Below, one piece after another: positions 29,284 to 38,079 of a DNA stretch of 64,000 nucleotides. Below the pieces are notes generated by a model. That model saw nothing but the letters and a program-made list of their open reading frames with translations, had not been told where the DNA came from and did not search any database. The position numbers and the translations under genes are program-made. Each line of letters starts with the position of its first letter. Within the stretch, counting starts at the first letter, position 1. The DNA is from Nocardioides astragali (GTDB taxonomy: Bacteria; Actinomycetota; Actinomycetes; Propionibacteriales; Nocardioidaceae), in NCBI RefSeq assembly GCF_024436375.1, contig NZ_JAFMZM010000003.1:759544-823543 (forward strand), read 5' to 3'.

Positions 29284-29427
29284 CTACCAGACCCGGCGGG
29301 CGGAGCCACCGATCGGGACGAAGTTGAGCACGAGGCCCACCACGAGCAGGATGATGCCGATGGTGGTCAGGATGCTCTCCGCGAGAACGAGCCCGAGGAT
29401 GAGCAGGATCAGTCCGAGGACAATCAT
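29284..29427 (-). CDS. 47-residue membrane protein (DUF6131-like)
   Basis: Starts at the ATG at 29427 with AAGGAGG about nine bases upstream. Two hydrophobic segments (MIVLGLILLILGLVLA and GIILLVVGLVLNFV) flank a short polar turn and end in GGSARRVW. This matches the tiny two-span DUF6131 type found widely in actinobacteria; role unknown. It is a single-gene unit with a strong site, ending at the hairpin at 29220-29254. Confidence 0.75.
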   Translation of the reverse strand: MIVLGLILLILGLVLAESILTTIGIILLVVGLVLNFVPIGGSARRVW

Positions 29428-29527
29428 GATTTTTGCCTCCTTGTGAAGCGCCCGTTGTGGGCGGCCGTTCCACTCTGCCGGGGCGTGCACCAAATGGAAA
29501 GTCGCTCGCGCCCGAAGGGGTGAGGCG

Positions 29528-30424
29528 TCAATCCCCCGTTGGGGTGAGGCGCCAGTCGGTGGGGGAGAGCGCCCGGATCGCCTCGTCGATGGCGAGGGTG
29601 CGGCGGGCCGACTCGACGTGGAGGTTCTCCACCATCTTCCCGTTGTAGGTGACCACCCCGGCTCCCTGTCCTTCCTCCCAGGCAGCGATGAGCCCGCGGG
29701 CGTCCTCGACCGCCTGCTCGCTCGGGGCGAAGGCGGCGTTGGCGCCCTCGACCTGGCCCGGGTGGATCAGGGTCTTGCCGTCGAAGCCCATCTGGCGGCC
29801 CTGCTCGCACTCGGCGAGGAAACCGTCGAGGTCCTTGACGTCGTTGTAGACACCGTCGATGACGGCGATGCCGGCCGCGCGACCGGCCAGGAGCGCGGTG
29901 TGGAGGCTCGGCAGGATCGGCCCCCGCCCGGGGACGTGCTCGGCGTACAGCTCCTTGACGAGGTCGTTGGTGCCGAGGACGAACGCGCCGAGGCGCTCCG
30001 ACGCGCTTGCGATGGCCAGCGCGTCGAGGATGGCGCCGGGGGTCTCCACCATGGCCCAGAGCCGCGTGTGGTCGGGGGCGCCGGCCTTCTCCATCGCCGC
30101 GACGAGCTGCTGCACCTCGGCGGCGCTGCCGACCTTCGGGACGACGATCGCGGCAGGGCCGGCCTGGCTGGCCGCGACGATGTCGTCGTCGTGCCACTGG
30201 GTGCCGATCCCGTTGACGCGGATGGTGACCGTACGCCGGCCGTAGTCGCCGCTGCCGGCCGAGGCCGCGGCCGCCTCGCGAGCAGCCGGCTTGGCGTCGG
30301 GGGCGACCGCGTCCTCGAGGTCGAGGATCAGCCCGTCGCACGCGATGGCCTTGGCCTTCTCCAACGCCCGCTCGTTGGAGCTGGGCATGTAGAGGACGGA
30401 GCGGAGGGGGGTGAAGTCGCTCAT
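29528..30424 (-). CDS. CitE/HpcH-type CoA-ester lyase or thioesterase (Mcl2-like)
   Basis: 298 residues, a TIM barrel of the HpcH/HpaI-CitE family. RSVLYMPSSNERALEKA opens the protein; LILDLEDAVAPDAK, IRVNGIGTQW, AIVVPKVGS and GKTLIHPGQVE are family landmarks, with the Mg-binding Glu and Asp in VETPGAI and TNDLVKEL. It overlaps the upstream homologue as ATGA. In pathways using malyl-CoA, such as the ethylmalonyl-CoA pathway, two such genes serve as malyl-CoA lyase and malyl-CoA thioesterase; the shorter one is usually the thioesterase. This is family inference; the substrate is not proven. Confidence 0.85.
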   Translation of the reverse strand: MSDFTPLRSVLYMPSSNERALEKAKAIACDGLILDLEDAVAPDAKPAAREAAAASAGSGDYGRRTVTIRVNGIGTQWHDDDIVAASQAGPAAIVVPKVGSAAEVQQLVAAMEKAGAPDHTRLWAMVETPGAILDALAIASASERLGAFVLGTNDLVKELYAEHVPGRGPILPSLHTALLAGRAAGIAVIDGVYNDVKDLDGFLAECEQGRQMGFDGKTLIHPGQVEGANAAFAPSEQAVEDARGLIAAWEEGQGAGVVTYNGKMVENLHVESARRTLAIDEAIRALSPTDWRLTPTGD

Positions 30425-31515
30425 GACTGGTGCACCTCGACCTGGTCGGGGATGGCGGCGTACTGCTTCTTCAGCTCCGGGTCGATGGCGGCCAGCTCCT
30501 CGGCCAGCGCGACCATCACCTGGCACTGCTTGACGGAGGCGTCGTCCTCCATCTTCCCGTCGATCATCACCGCGCCGGTGCCGTCGCCCATCGCGGTGAT
30601 CACCCGGCGGGCGTGGGTGACGTCCTCCACGCTGGGGGAGAAGACCTTGTTGGCGATCGTGATCTGCACGGGGTGCAGGCTCCAGGCGCCGACGCAGCCG
30701 AGGAGGAAGGCGTTGCGGAACTGGTCCTCGCAGGCGACCGTGTCCAAGATGTCCCCGAACGGCCCGTAGTAGGGATAGATGCCGTGCATCGCGCACGCGT
30801 CGACCATCCGGGCGATCGTGTAGTGCCACAGGTCCTGCTGGTACGACGTCCGCTCGGCGTCGTACTGCGTCTCGCCGCCGACCTTCGGGGCGTCCTGCCG
30901 CACGAGGTAGCCGGGGTGGCCGCCGCCGACGCGAGTGGTCTTCATCCGGCGGTCCGCGGCGAGGTCGGCGGGGCCGAGTGAGAGGCCCTGCATGCGGGGG
31001 CTGGCCGCGCAGATCTCCTCGATGTTGGCCACGCCGCGCGCGGTCTCGAGGATCGCGTGGACCAGGATCGGCCGGGTGAGGCCCGCCTTGGCCTCGAGCT
31101 GGGCGAGCAGCCGGTCGACGTAGTGGATGTCCTCGGCGCCCTGCACCTTGGGCACCATGATGACGTCGAGCTTGTCGCCGATCTCGGGGACCAGCGTGGT
31201 GAGGTCGTCGAGCACCCACGGGCTGTCGAGGGAGTTGATCCGGGTCCAGAACTGCGTCGGCCCGAAGTCAGTGGCCCGGCCGATGTCGACCAGGCCCTGT
31301 CGGGACTTCTCCTTGTTCTCCGCCTTGACCGCGTCCTCGAGGTTGCCGAGGAGCACGTCCACGGTGCCGACCATGTCGGGCACCTTGGCGGCCATCTTCT
31401 CGTTGCCGGGGTCGAAGAAGTGGATCGCGCGGCTCGGCCGGGCCGGGATCTCGCGGAGCGGCGCGGGGGCTCCGACGGCGAGCGGGGCGAAGAAGTCCTT
31501 CGCGGTTCGTGTCAT
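30421..31515 (-). CDS. HpcH/HpaI-type aldolase, likely L-malyl-CoA/beta-methylmalyl-CoA lyase (Mcl1-like)
   Basis: 364 residues, longer than classic CitE. RPSRAIHFFDPGNEKMA opens the barrel, VLLGNLEDAVKAENK gives the metal site, RINSLDSPWVLDDL the CoA-ester pocket, and DVIMVPKVQGAEDI and SLHPVQITIANKVFSPS follow. Known relatives split malyl-CoA into glyoxylate and acetyl-CoA, or beta-methylmalyl-CoA into glyoxylate and propionyl-CoA. It is the first gene of a two-gene unit (ATGA overlap). No other ethylmalonyl-CoA gene is in the window. Confidence 0.85.
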   Translation of the reverse strand: MTRTAKDFFAPLAVGAPAPLREIPARPSRAIHFFDPGNEKMAAKVPDMVGTVDVLLGNLEDAVKAENKEKSRQGLVDIGRATDFGPTQFWTRINSLDSPWVLDDLTTLVPEIGDKLDVIMVPKVQGAEDIHYVDRLLAQLEAKAGLTRPILVHAILETARGVANIEEICAASPRMQGLSLGPADLAADRRMKTTRVGGGHPGYLVRQDAPKVGGETQYDAERTSYQQDLWHYTIARMVDACAMHGIYPYYGPFGDILDTVACEDQFRNAFLLGCVGAWSLHPVQITIANKVFSPSVEDVTHARRVITAMGDGTGAVMIDGKMEDDASVKQCQVMVALAEELAAIDPELKKQYAAIPDQVEVHQS

Positions 31516-31563
31516 GGGGCGGAACCTACCGCCGCCCGGCCGCCGGCGGGTATGGCGCAGGTC

Positions 31564-31920
31564 TCAGCCGAACTCCCCCGCTGCGTCGCTGAAGTAGCCG
31601 AGCTGGGTGAGCACCGCGTCATCCACCCACGCCTCGATGATGCCGAGGTTCTCCACGATCATCCCAGCGCGCAGGTGGAGCCGCTGGAACTCCTCGCTGG
31701 CCGTCATCGTGGCGATGCCCTGGACCGATCCCTTGATCAGGAAGAACCCTTGGAGGTCACCCCCGTGGGGATTGAGCAGGACGGGCTCGAAGCTGTCGAT
31801 CGATCCGTCCGCCACGCGCTCGCCGTAGTAGGTCGCGGCGTCGTTGAACACGTCGAGGGAGCGCTTCTCACGCCCGCGGACCGGTTGGCCCCACCCGACG
31901 AACAGTGCTGATTCGGACAT
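31564..31920 (-). CDS. Small protein of unknown function
   Basis: 118 residues, ATG at 31920 with GAGGTG about eight bases upstream. Short and alpha/beta, with ALFVGWGQPVRGREKRSLDVF, GFFLIKGSVQGIATM and IVENLGIIEAWVDDAV. It may have a small ferredoxin-like (dimeric alpha-beta barrel) fold. No signal peptide. It lies near a methyltransferase and a LuxR-TPR regulator on the same strand, but 87 bp from the former, so linkage is uncertain. Family not recognised. Confidence 0.65.
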   Translation of the reverse strand: MSESALFVGWGQPVRGREKRSLDVFNDAATYYGERVADGSIDSFEPVLLNPHGGDLQGFFLIKGSVQGIATMTASEEFQRLHLRAGMIVENLGIIEAWVDDAVLTQLGYFSDAAGEFG

Positions 31921-32007
31921 CTGGTTCACCTCGTATCTCCGACGGCCAGTCCCGACCACGCTAGGCACGGGCCCCTCTCGAGGTCATCGCCCATTCGAGG
32001 GAACTGG

Positions 32008-33105
32008 TCACGGGCGGGCGACGAAGTAGGCGTTGAACGGGTCCTCCTCGAGGTCGTGGACGACGACGTCGGAGAACCCCGCGTCGTGCAGCATCCGCTC
32101 CGCTGTCTGCACCCCCCAGACCGTGCCGAGCCCCTCACCTCCCTGGCCGAGCGAGACGGCCATGCAGTGGAAGAGCGAGGTCGCGTAGAGGAAGCTCGCC
32201 CACGGAAGATCGAGGTTCTCCTCAAGGTTGCTCGAGGACTTGATGTCCACGACGAGGAACGTCCCGTCGGGACGCAGGGCCTCGCGGGCATTGGCCAGCA
32301 CAGTCGCCGGGTGGGCCTGGTCATGGATGGTGTCGAACGCGGTCACCAGGTCGTACGAAGCGGGCTCGGCGATCGGCGACGCGACGTCACACACGACGAA
32401 AGTGGCGTTGGTGAGTCCCCACTCCTCGGCCTCGGCCCGGGCGATGGCGATGGCGTCGGGGGAGAAGTCGAAGCCCCAGAAGCGACTCGCCGGGTAGGCC
32501 CGGGCAAGCAGGTTGATCGCGTGGCCCTCTCCGCACCCCACGTCGGCGACGTCGATGCCCGCGCGCAACCGGTCCTCGACCCCGGCCACCGGCATGATCG
32601 TGGAGACGAGGGAGGAGTCGTTCACCGAGGCGCTCTCCTCGGCCTGGATGGCGTGGAAGCCCGGGTAGTCGTCGTAGGTGAGCCCGCCGCCCTCCCGGAA
32701 GGCACGCACCACCTTGGGCTGCACCTGCCCCCAGAGCGCGTTGTAACGCATCATCCGGGCCAGGTTGTCCGGGGTCCTGCCCGTGAGGAACGGCGCGTGG
32801 TCGGGGCACAGGTAGTAGGTGCGGTCTGCGGGGACGTACTCCACGAAGCCGGCGGTCACCATGCCGCCCAGCCATTCACGGACCCACCGTTCCTGGAATC
32901 CGGCGGCGTCGGCGAGCTGGGCAGAGGTGACGGGTGGCAGTCCGGCGAGCGTGTCGAAGAGGCCGAGCTCGTGCCCGAGGCTGCCCAGTGTGCAGATCGC
33001 GCCGTCGTTGGCGATCTGGAGCACCCGGGCGAGCACGGCTTCCGGATCGGCGTCCGGGGCGGGTGCGGTGGCATCGGTGGTCTGTGCACTCTCGATGGCG
33101 GTCAT
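32008..33105 (-). CDS. Class I SAM-dependent methyltransferase
   Basis: 365 residues, ATG at 33105 with CAGGAGG upstream. An N-terminal winged-helix-like segment (about 30-100: LGLFDTLAGLPPVTSAQLADAAG, VREWLGGMVTAGFVEY) precedes the Rossmann methyltransferase fold, DVADVGCGEGHAINLLA near residue 185 (motif I). FDFSPDAIAIARAEAE (motif II) and TAFDTIHDQAHP (motif IV) follow. The architecture resembles ubiE-like and O-methyltransferase families; the substrate is unknown. A LuxR-type regulator gene lies 123 bp upstream in the same direction and may control it. Confidence 0.88.
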   Translation of the reverse strand: MTAIESAQTTDATAPAPDADPEAVLARVLQIANDGAICTLGSLGHELGLFDTLAGLPPVTSAQLADAAGFQERWVREWLGGMVTAGFVEYVPADRTYYLCPDHAPFLTGRTPDNLARMMRYNALWGQVQPKVVRAFREGGGLTYDDYPGFHAIQAEESASVNDSSLVSTIMPVAGVEDRLRAGIDVADVGCGEGHAINLLARAYPASRFWGFDFSPDAIAIARAEAEEWGLTNATFVVCDVASPIAEPASYDLVTAFDTIHDQAHPATVLANAREALRPDGTFLVVDIKSSSNLEENLDLPWASFLYATSLFHCMAVSLGQGGEGLGTVWGVQTAERMLHDAGFSDVVVHDLEEDPFNAYFVARP

Positions 33106-33228
33106 GACGTCCTCCTGGGCGTGGTCGATGGTGCTTCCGACGCTAGGACCGCAGACCGTCCCGGCGCGTCGGGCGAACACCCCATCCCCGAGCGCCCACG
33201 TGAGGCGTTCGCACCACGTCTCCGGAGG

Positions 33229-34833
33229 TCAGACGCCGTGGTCGCGTGCCCACGCCGCTGCAGCCGTGCGCGACCCGACTCCGAGCTTGGCGAAGATGTT
33301 GGCGAGGTGGCGGCCCACCGTCTTCTCGCTGATCACCAGGGCGGCGGCGACCTCGCGGTTGGTCGCGCCGGAGGCGACCTGGGCCAGCACCTCGGCCTCG
33401 CGCTCGGTGAGCCCGCCGGGCAGCGTGGTCCTTGCCGTGAGCCGGGCGATGTCCGGGACCGCTCCGAGCCGGGTGTGGATGGCCAGTGCGGTGGCGTTGG
33501 CGGCGAGCGCGCGCTCGGGGTCCCCGGCGGCGAGGTGGGCCGCGGCCAGGGCCTCGTGGACGGTGGCCGACGCGTAGCGGTGGCGCTGCTCGCGGTAGAC
33601 CTGCGCGGCCCGCTCCAGCAGAGGCATGGCCTCCAGCGGGCGCCCGGCGGCGAGGTGCACGGCCGCCCGAGCCTGGGCGGCCCGCGCGGTGAGCCCGGGG
33701 GTGCCGAACCAGGCGGCCGTCTCCTCCAGCTCCGCGGTCAGCGACTCGGCGTACGCCGCCTCGCCCTGGGCGAGCGCGATCTCGACCGTCGGCAACAGCA
33801 TCTGGGCGCGGCCGAGCCGGGTGGCGTCGGCGAGCCCGACCCTCAAGGCGGCGAGCGCGTCGGCGGTCCGGCCCTCCGTGCGCAGCAGCAGGGCCGCTCC
33901 CGGGAGGGCGGCGTGGTTGAGCGTGCGGGCCAGCTCGTACGCCGACCGCGCGCCGTCGGCGTCGCCGCGCAGGCGGCGTACCTCACCGAGCGTGTAGTAG
34001 CCCTCGCCGGCCAGCCAGCCGTGCGCGCCGACCAGGTCGGCGCTGCGGTCGCCGAGCTCGCGCTCGACCGCCTCCCAGTCGCCCTCCGCCGCCACCAGCT
34101 GGAGCTCGTGGATGCGGGTGACGTTGGCGAACATGAACGTGCGCCCACGAGGGCCGCTCCAGCGGGCCATCGCGGCGGTCCAGGCGCGCATCCGGGCCAG
34201 GTCGCCGAGCTCGTCGCACAGGTGCACCACGGTGCAGTAGAGGTCGCCGGACCACAGCGGATCGACGTGGCCGGCGAGCACCGGGAGCATCGCCTCGTCG
34301 AGGTCGGCGAACCCCTCCGCGGTGCGGCCGCGGCGAACGGCGGCCAGGCCGCGCAGGGCCAGGGCGAAGCTGGCGAGCATGGGGTCGCCGAACTCGTGGG
34401 CGAGCGCCTCGACCTCGTGGGCGGCGACGTCCGCCACCTCGGGGTCGCCCGACATGTCCATGTCCGCCGCTGCGTCGATGTAGGCGAGGCAGCCGTGCTC
34501 GACCGAGCGAGGCAGGCCCTGGAGCAACCTGCGTGCGCGGGCCAGCCACGCGGTGCCGACCTGGACGTCCCCGCGCGTGAACCACTCCATCGCCAGCCGC
34601 AGCGCCCGGTCCGCGGCCTGCTGCTCCGCCCCCTGGGCCACCAGTCGCTGGTAGACCTCCTCGGAGACGGCCATCGACCTGGGCGAGTCACCCATCCACC
34701 ACGCCGCCTCCGCGAGCAGCTCGAGATCGGCCGTGGTGAGCTCCGGGCGGCAGCCGGCGAGCGCGTCGTGCGCGGCGCGCCAGTCACGCCGCGCGAAGGC
34801 GTCGCGTCCCACCGTGACCAGGTCGGGGGTCAT
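33229..34833 (-). CDS. TPR-repeat LuxR-family transcriptional regulator
   Basis: 534 residues from the ATG at 34833. Residues 1-450 are helical pairs of TPR type (RDAFARRDWRAAHDALAG, ALAANATALAIHTRLG). The C-terminus is a LuxR DNA-binding domain, LTEREAEVLAQVASGATNREVAA and KTVGRHLANIFAKLGVGSR. It lacks the AAA domain of large LAL regulators, so a protein or peptide signal sensed by the TPR domain is likely. The next gene on this strand is the methyltransferase, its probable target. Confidence 0.88.
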   Translation of the reverse strand: MTPDLVTVGRDAFARRDWRAAHDALAGCRPELTTADLELLAEAAWWMGDSPRSMAVSEEVYQRLVAQGAEQQAADRALRLAMEWFTRGDVQVGTAWLARARRLLQGLPRSVEHGCLAYIDAAADMDMSGDPEVADVAAHEVEALAHEFGDPMLASFALALRGLAAVRRGRTAEGFADLDEAMLPVLAGHVDPLWSGDLYCTVVHLCDELGDLARMRAWTAAMARWSGPRGRTFMFANVTRIHELQLVAAEGDWEAVERELGDRSADLVGAHGWLAGEGYYTLGEVRRLRGDADGARSAYELARTLNHAALPGAALLLRTEGRTADALAALRVGLADATRLGRAQMLLPTVEIALAQGEAAYAESLTAELEETAAWFGTPGLTARAAQARAAVHLAAGRPLEAMPLLERAAQVYREQRHRYASATVHEALAAAHLAAGDPERALAANATALAIHTRLGAVPDIARLTARTTLPGGLTEREAEVLAQVASGATNREVAAALVISEKTVGRHLANIFAKLGVGSRTAAAAWARDHGV

Positions 34834-34889
34834 CCTCCGAGTGTGGACTCGCGGCGGTGTCGCGGCAACGACCCGACTCAGCAGCGCTG

Positions 34890-35459
34890 TCAGCGGCGGC
34901 GCCACCAGCGGCGGGGCCGATCCTCCTCGGACTTGCGGGCGGCGAGCGCCGCGCGCTGGGCCTCGATCCTGGCCGTACGCCGCTCCCGCCACGCGGCGAC
35001 CTCCGCGTCGACGTCGCGCTGCTGGGTGATCACCGGCGGACCGGACGGGCCGACGGGCGGGGTGTAGATCGCCTTGCGGACGCGTGCGTTGAAGTCCGCG
35101 ACCTCGCGGCGCACCTCCGACTCGACGTTGATCCGGTCGAGCCGTGCGTCGAGCTCGGCGTCCTCCTTGCGGATCGCGAGAGCGGGCGGGAGGAGGGCGA
35201 TGTTCTCGCGCTCGACGAGCTTCTTGACCCACCAGTCCGGGTCGTGCTCGACGCCGAGGTCCGCGATCGGCTTGCCCTTCCCGGGCAGGTCGTCGAACTC
35301 GCCGCGCTCCATCGCCTGGCGGACCTGGAGGTCCACCCAGGTGGCCTGCTGGGCGATGCGTGCGGCAGCCGCCGATCGCCCGGTGCGGTCGTCGCGCTCG
35401 GGCAGGCGGCGGGCAGGGTCGGCGCCGGCGTCGCCGGCGGACGGTTCGAGGTCGGACAT
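34890..35459 (-). CDS. DUF1992 (DnaJ-homologue C28-like) protein
   Basis: 189 residues, ATG at 35459 with GGAGGTG upstream. The core contains VDLQVRQAMERGEFDDLPGKGKPIADL and DPDWWVKKLVERENI, the conserved DUF1992 segment, followed by a charged helix and an Arg/Trp-rich tail (RPRRWWRRR). No J domain is present. The role of the family is not established in bacteria. Divergent from the MalQ-like gene. Confidence 0.85.
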   Translation of the reverse strand: MSDLEPSAGDAGADPARRLPERDDRTGRSAAAARIAQQATWVDLQVRQAMERGEFDDLPGKGKPIADLGVEHDPDWWVKKLVERENIALLPPALAIRKEDAELDARLDRINVESEVRREVADFNARVRKAIYTPPVGPSGPPVITQQRDVDAEVAAWRERRTARIEAQRAALAARKSEEDRPRRWWRRR

Positions 35460-35527
35460 CAGGATCACCTCCGGTCCCTCCACTTTAGGTGGTGCTCGCA
35501 GGACAGCGCGCGTGACAGAGTGAGGTG

Positions 35528-36757
35528 ATGGAGATCGCCGCCATCCCCGACCGAGCCGCTGGCGTGCAGCTTCACATCACGTCCCTCCCGGGCGGGCGCC
35601 TCGGCGAACCGGCACGCGACTTCGTGCGGTGGCTGGCCGCGGCCGGCCAGTCGGTCTGGCAGGTGCTCCCCCTGGCGGTCCCCGACGAGCACGGCTCGCC
35701 CTACGCGTCCCCGTCCGCCTTCGCCGCCTGGCCGGGCCTGCTCGAGGACCACGCCGCGCCGGTCAGCGGGCACGAGGTGTCGGCGTACGCCGAGCAGCAC
35801 GCCTACTGGGCCGGGTCCCGGACTGCGGCGGGCGGTGACCTCGCCGACCAGGTGCGCTTCGAGCGTGAGTGGGGTGCGCTGCGGTCCTTCGCCGCCGACC
35901 ACGGCGTGCGGCTGCTCGGTGACGTGCCGATCTACGTCGCTGCGGACCGTGCCGACGCCAGGGCGTGGCCCGAGCTGTTCCGGTACGACGCGGTCGCAGG
36001 CGTCCCTCCCGACGCCTTCACGGACACCGGCCAGCTGTGGGGCAACCCGCTCTACGACTGGGACGCCATGGCAGCCGACGGATATCGCTGGTGGGTGGAG
36101 CGACTGCGCCGCAGCCTGTCGCTCTACGACCTCGTCCGGATGGACCACTTCCGCGGTTTCGCGGCCTTCTGGGCCGTCCCGGCCGGGCACCCGACTGCCG
36201 AGCACGGCACCTGGGAGCCGGGCCCCGGACGGGCAGTCTTCGACGCGGCGACGGCGGTGCTGGGCCCGCTGCCGGTGCTGGCGGAGGACCTCGGGGTCAT
36301 CGACGCGTCGGTCGTCGAGCTGCGTACCGCTCTGGGGTTTCCCGGGATGGCCGTGCTGCAGTTCGCCTTCGACCCCGACGGCGAGGACCGGTCCCACGAG
36401 CCCGAGAACCTCCGCTACGACCAGGTCGTCTACACCGGCACCCATGACAACGACACCGTCGTCGGCTGGTGGTCCACCCTGCCGGTGCGGCGACGACGGG
36501 AGGCGGAGCGCGCCTGGCGGGCGGCCGGCATCGACGAGGGCGATCCGGCGTGGTCGATGATCCGGCTCGCGCACGCGGCCCCGTGCAGGCTGGCCATGGC
36601 GCAGGCGCAGGACCTGTTGTCCCTGGGCTCGGAGGCGCGGATGAACACGCCTGGCACCGCCGCCACGTGGTCGTGGCGACTCGGTCCCGGGATGCTCACG
36701 GCAGACCTCGCCGCCCGGTTGCGCGCGGTGACCGAGGAGTCCGGTCGCACCGAGTGA
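35528..36757 (+). CDS. malQ: 4-alpha-glucanotransferase, short form (GH77)
   Basis: 409 residues; many MalQ proteins are 500-700. The catalytic features of GH77 are intact: nucleophile Asp in LVRMDHFRGF near residue 205, acid/base Glu in LAEDLGVI near 252, and transition-state Asp in THDNDTVVGWW near 305. The N-terminal GVQLHITSLPGGRLGEPARDF and SVWQVLPLAVPDEHGSPYASPSAFA form the first barrel strands. It rearranges alpha-1,4-glucans. The gene looks complete, with a compact form lacking the N-terminal extension. ATG at 35528 follows a GTG at 35525; GAGG upstream. Confidence 0.9.
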   Translation: MEIAAIPDRAAGVQLHITSLPGGRLGEPARDFVRWLAAAGQSVWQVLPLAVPDEHGSPYASPSAFAAWPGLLEDHAAPVSGHEVSAYAEQHAYWAGSRTAAGGDLADQVRFEREWGALRSFAADHGVRLLGDVPIYVAADRADARAWPELFRYDAVAGVPPDAFTDTGQLWGNPLYDWDAMAADGYRWWVERLRRSLSLYDLVRMDHFRGFAAFWAVPAGHPTAEHGTWEPGPGRAVFDAATAVLGPLPVLAEDLGVIDASVVELRTALGFPGMAVLQFAFDPDGEDRSHEPENLRYDQVVYTGTHDNDTVVGWWSTLPVRRRREAERAWRAAGIDEGDPAWSMIRLAHAAPCRLAMAQAQDLLSLGSEARMNTPGTAATWSWRLGPGMLTADLAARLRAVTEESGRTE

Positions 36758-36833
36758 CCCCCGGGGACCGTCCGGGGTCAGGCAGGGGTGGATCCCGATG
36801 GCCCGGCGTCCGACGGCGCCGCAGGCTGGGTCC

Positions 36834-37085
36834 ATGGAAAAGATCCGTGCATCGCTCGCCCGCCAGGGCCTCGTCCGCTCGTCCGACCGGGGACTCCTCG
36901 GCGGTGTCTGCGCAGGAGTCGGCCGCCGCCTCGGCCTCACGCCGTGGGTGACGCGGCTGCTGTTCCTCGTGACCCTCGTCGTCGTCCCTGGCAGCCAGTT
37001 CCTGGTCTACCCGGTCCTGTCGTTCCTGATGCCGAGCGACGACAGCGTCGCGGCCGCGACCCACGTGCCGTACGCCCCCCGCTGA
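36834..37085 (+). CDS. PspC-domain membrane protein
   Basis: 83 residues from the ATG at 36834; an ATG 12 codons upstream would add a stretch with no family support. GLVRSSDRGLLGGVCAGVGRRLGL and WVTRLLFLVTLVVVPGSQFLVYPVLSFLMP form the PspC core with one or two membrane spans. Family members bind or sense the membrane stress system (phage shock) but the small stand-alone type has no settled role. No pspA gene is near. Confidence 0.8.
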   Translation: MEKIRASLARQGLVRSSDRGLLGGVCAGVGRRLGLTPWVTRLLFLVTLVVVPGSQFLVYPVLSFLMPSDDSVAAATHVPYAPR

Positions 37086-37099
37086 GGACGCACCACGCG

Positions 37100-37147
37100 G
37101 GACGTCATGCGGAGCGCGCCACTGGTTGCCCCCTCCGTATGACGTCC
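37100..37147. terminator. Large hairpin between the PspC-like and DUF427 genes
   Basis: GGACGTCATGCGGAG at 37100-37114 pairs with CTCCGTATGACGTCC at 37133-37147 (15-bp arms, one mismatch) across an 18-base loop. It lies 15 bp after the PspC-like stop and 89 bp before the next start. Terminator is the simplest reading; its GACGTC core could also serve as an operator. Confidence 0.5.
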
Positions 37148-37235
37148 GGGACGGATCCGCCGCCGCTGAGCGCCTGGTGCGATCGTCGCTGGCAGGGCTG
37201 TGGCGTCAGGCCGACCGGCGAAGCACACTGGACGG

Positions 37236-38012
37236 ATGATCCGGACCGAGGCCAGCGACAAGTGGGTGCGAGGCCGCCTCGGCGGCCGGGTCGTGGTGGA
37301 GTCCCGCGAGCCGCTCCTGGTGTGGCAGGGGCGGTTCCCGCCCGTCTACGCGTTCCGCCGCGACGAGGTCGCCGAGGACGTGCTCGTGCCGGCCGAGGCA
37401 CCGACGTCCGCCCGGTTCTCCTTCTTCGCGCCGCAGGTCCCCGTCGCCCAGTGGTACGACGTCGCCTCCGGCGGGCAGGTCCTGCCCTGCGCCGCCTGGA
37501 CGCTCGACGACGAGGCGGTGAGCGACCGGGTCGTGCTCACGTGGGAGCCGGGGCTCCTGGAGTGGACCGAGGAGGACGAGGTGGTCACCGCCCATCCCCG
37601 CGATCCCCACAAGCGCGTCGAGGCGCTGCCCAGCTCGCGGCACGTCGAGGTCGCCATCGGCGGCGTGACCGTGGCCAGCAGCGAGGGTCCGGTCCTGCTG
37701 TTCGAGACCGACCTGCCGACGCGCTACTACTTCGCGCGCGAGGACGTACGACTCGATCTGCTCGAGCCCACCGACAACACCTCGGTGTGCCCCTACAAGG
37801 GGATCGCGGACGGCTACTGGACGTGGCCGGGCCCGCCGGCGATCCGCAATGTCGCCTGGTCCTACGCGGCGCCGGCGCCCGCCGTCGGGGCCGTCCAGGG
37901 CAGGGTGGCGTTCTACAACGAGCTCGTCGACCTCACCGTCGACGGCGTCCTGCAGGAACGCCCGGTGTCCCACTTCAGCAAAGCGTCTCAGCGGCCCGGG
38001 GCGGACGCCTGA
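37236..38012 (+). CDS. DUF427-domain protein
   Basis: 258 residues, ATG at 37236. Two DUF427 units can be seen. The first is GRVVVESREPLLVWQGRFPPVYAFRRDEV, the second VEVAIGGVTVASSEGPVLLFETDLPTRYYFAREDV with DNTSVCPYKGIADGYW and FYNEL. DUF427 folds as a small beta barrel; its chemistry is not established. Single gene after a hairpin; the tail (SKASQRPGADA) is polar. Confidence 0.85.
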   Translation: MIRTEASDKWVRGRLGGRVVVESREPLLVWQGRFPPVYAFRRDEVAEDVLVPAEAPTSARFSFFAPQVPVAQWYDVASGGQVLPCAAWTLDDEAVSDRVVLTWEPGLLEWTEEDEVVTAHPRDPHKRVEALPSSRHVEVAIGGVTVASSEGPVLLFETDLPTRYYFAREDVRLDLLEPTDNTSVCPYKGIADGYWTWPGPPAIRNVAWSYAAPAPAVGAVQGRVAFYNELVDLTVDGVLQERPVSHFSKASQRPGADA

Positions 38013-38079
38013 CCCCATGCCTCGCAGGCAGACCCAGTCGAACGAGGAACCGAGGTGAGGCGAGCGGTGTAGTCGCAGC

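Noticed and set aside
32056..35067. A 1003-codon plus-strand open frame opposite the methyltransferase and LuxR-TPR genes
   Set aside because: No motif, spans two real genes and the gap between them, and shows the composition of an antisense shadow.
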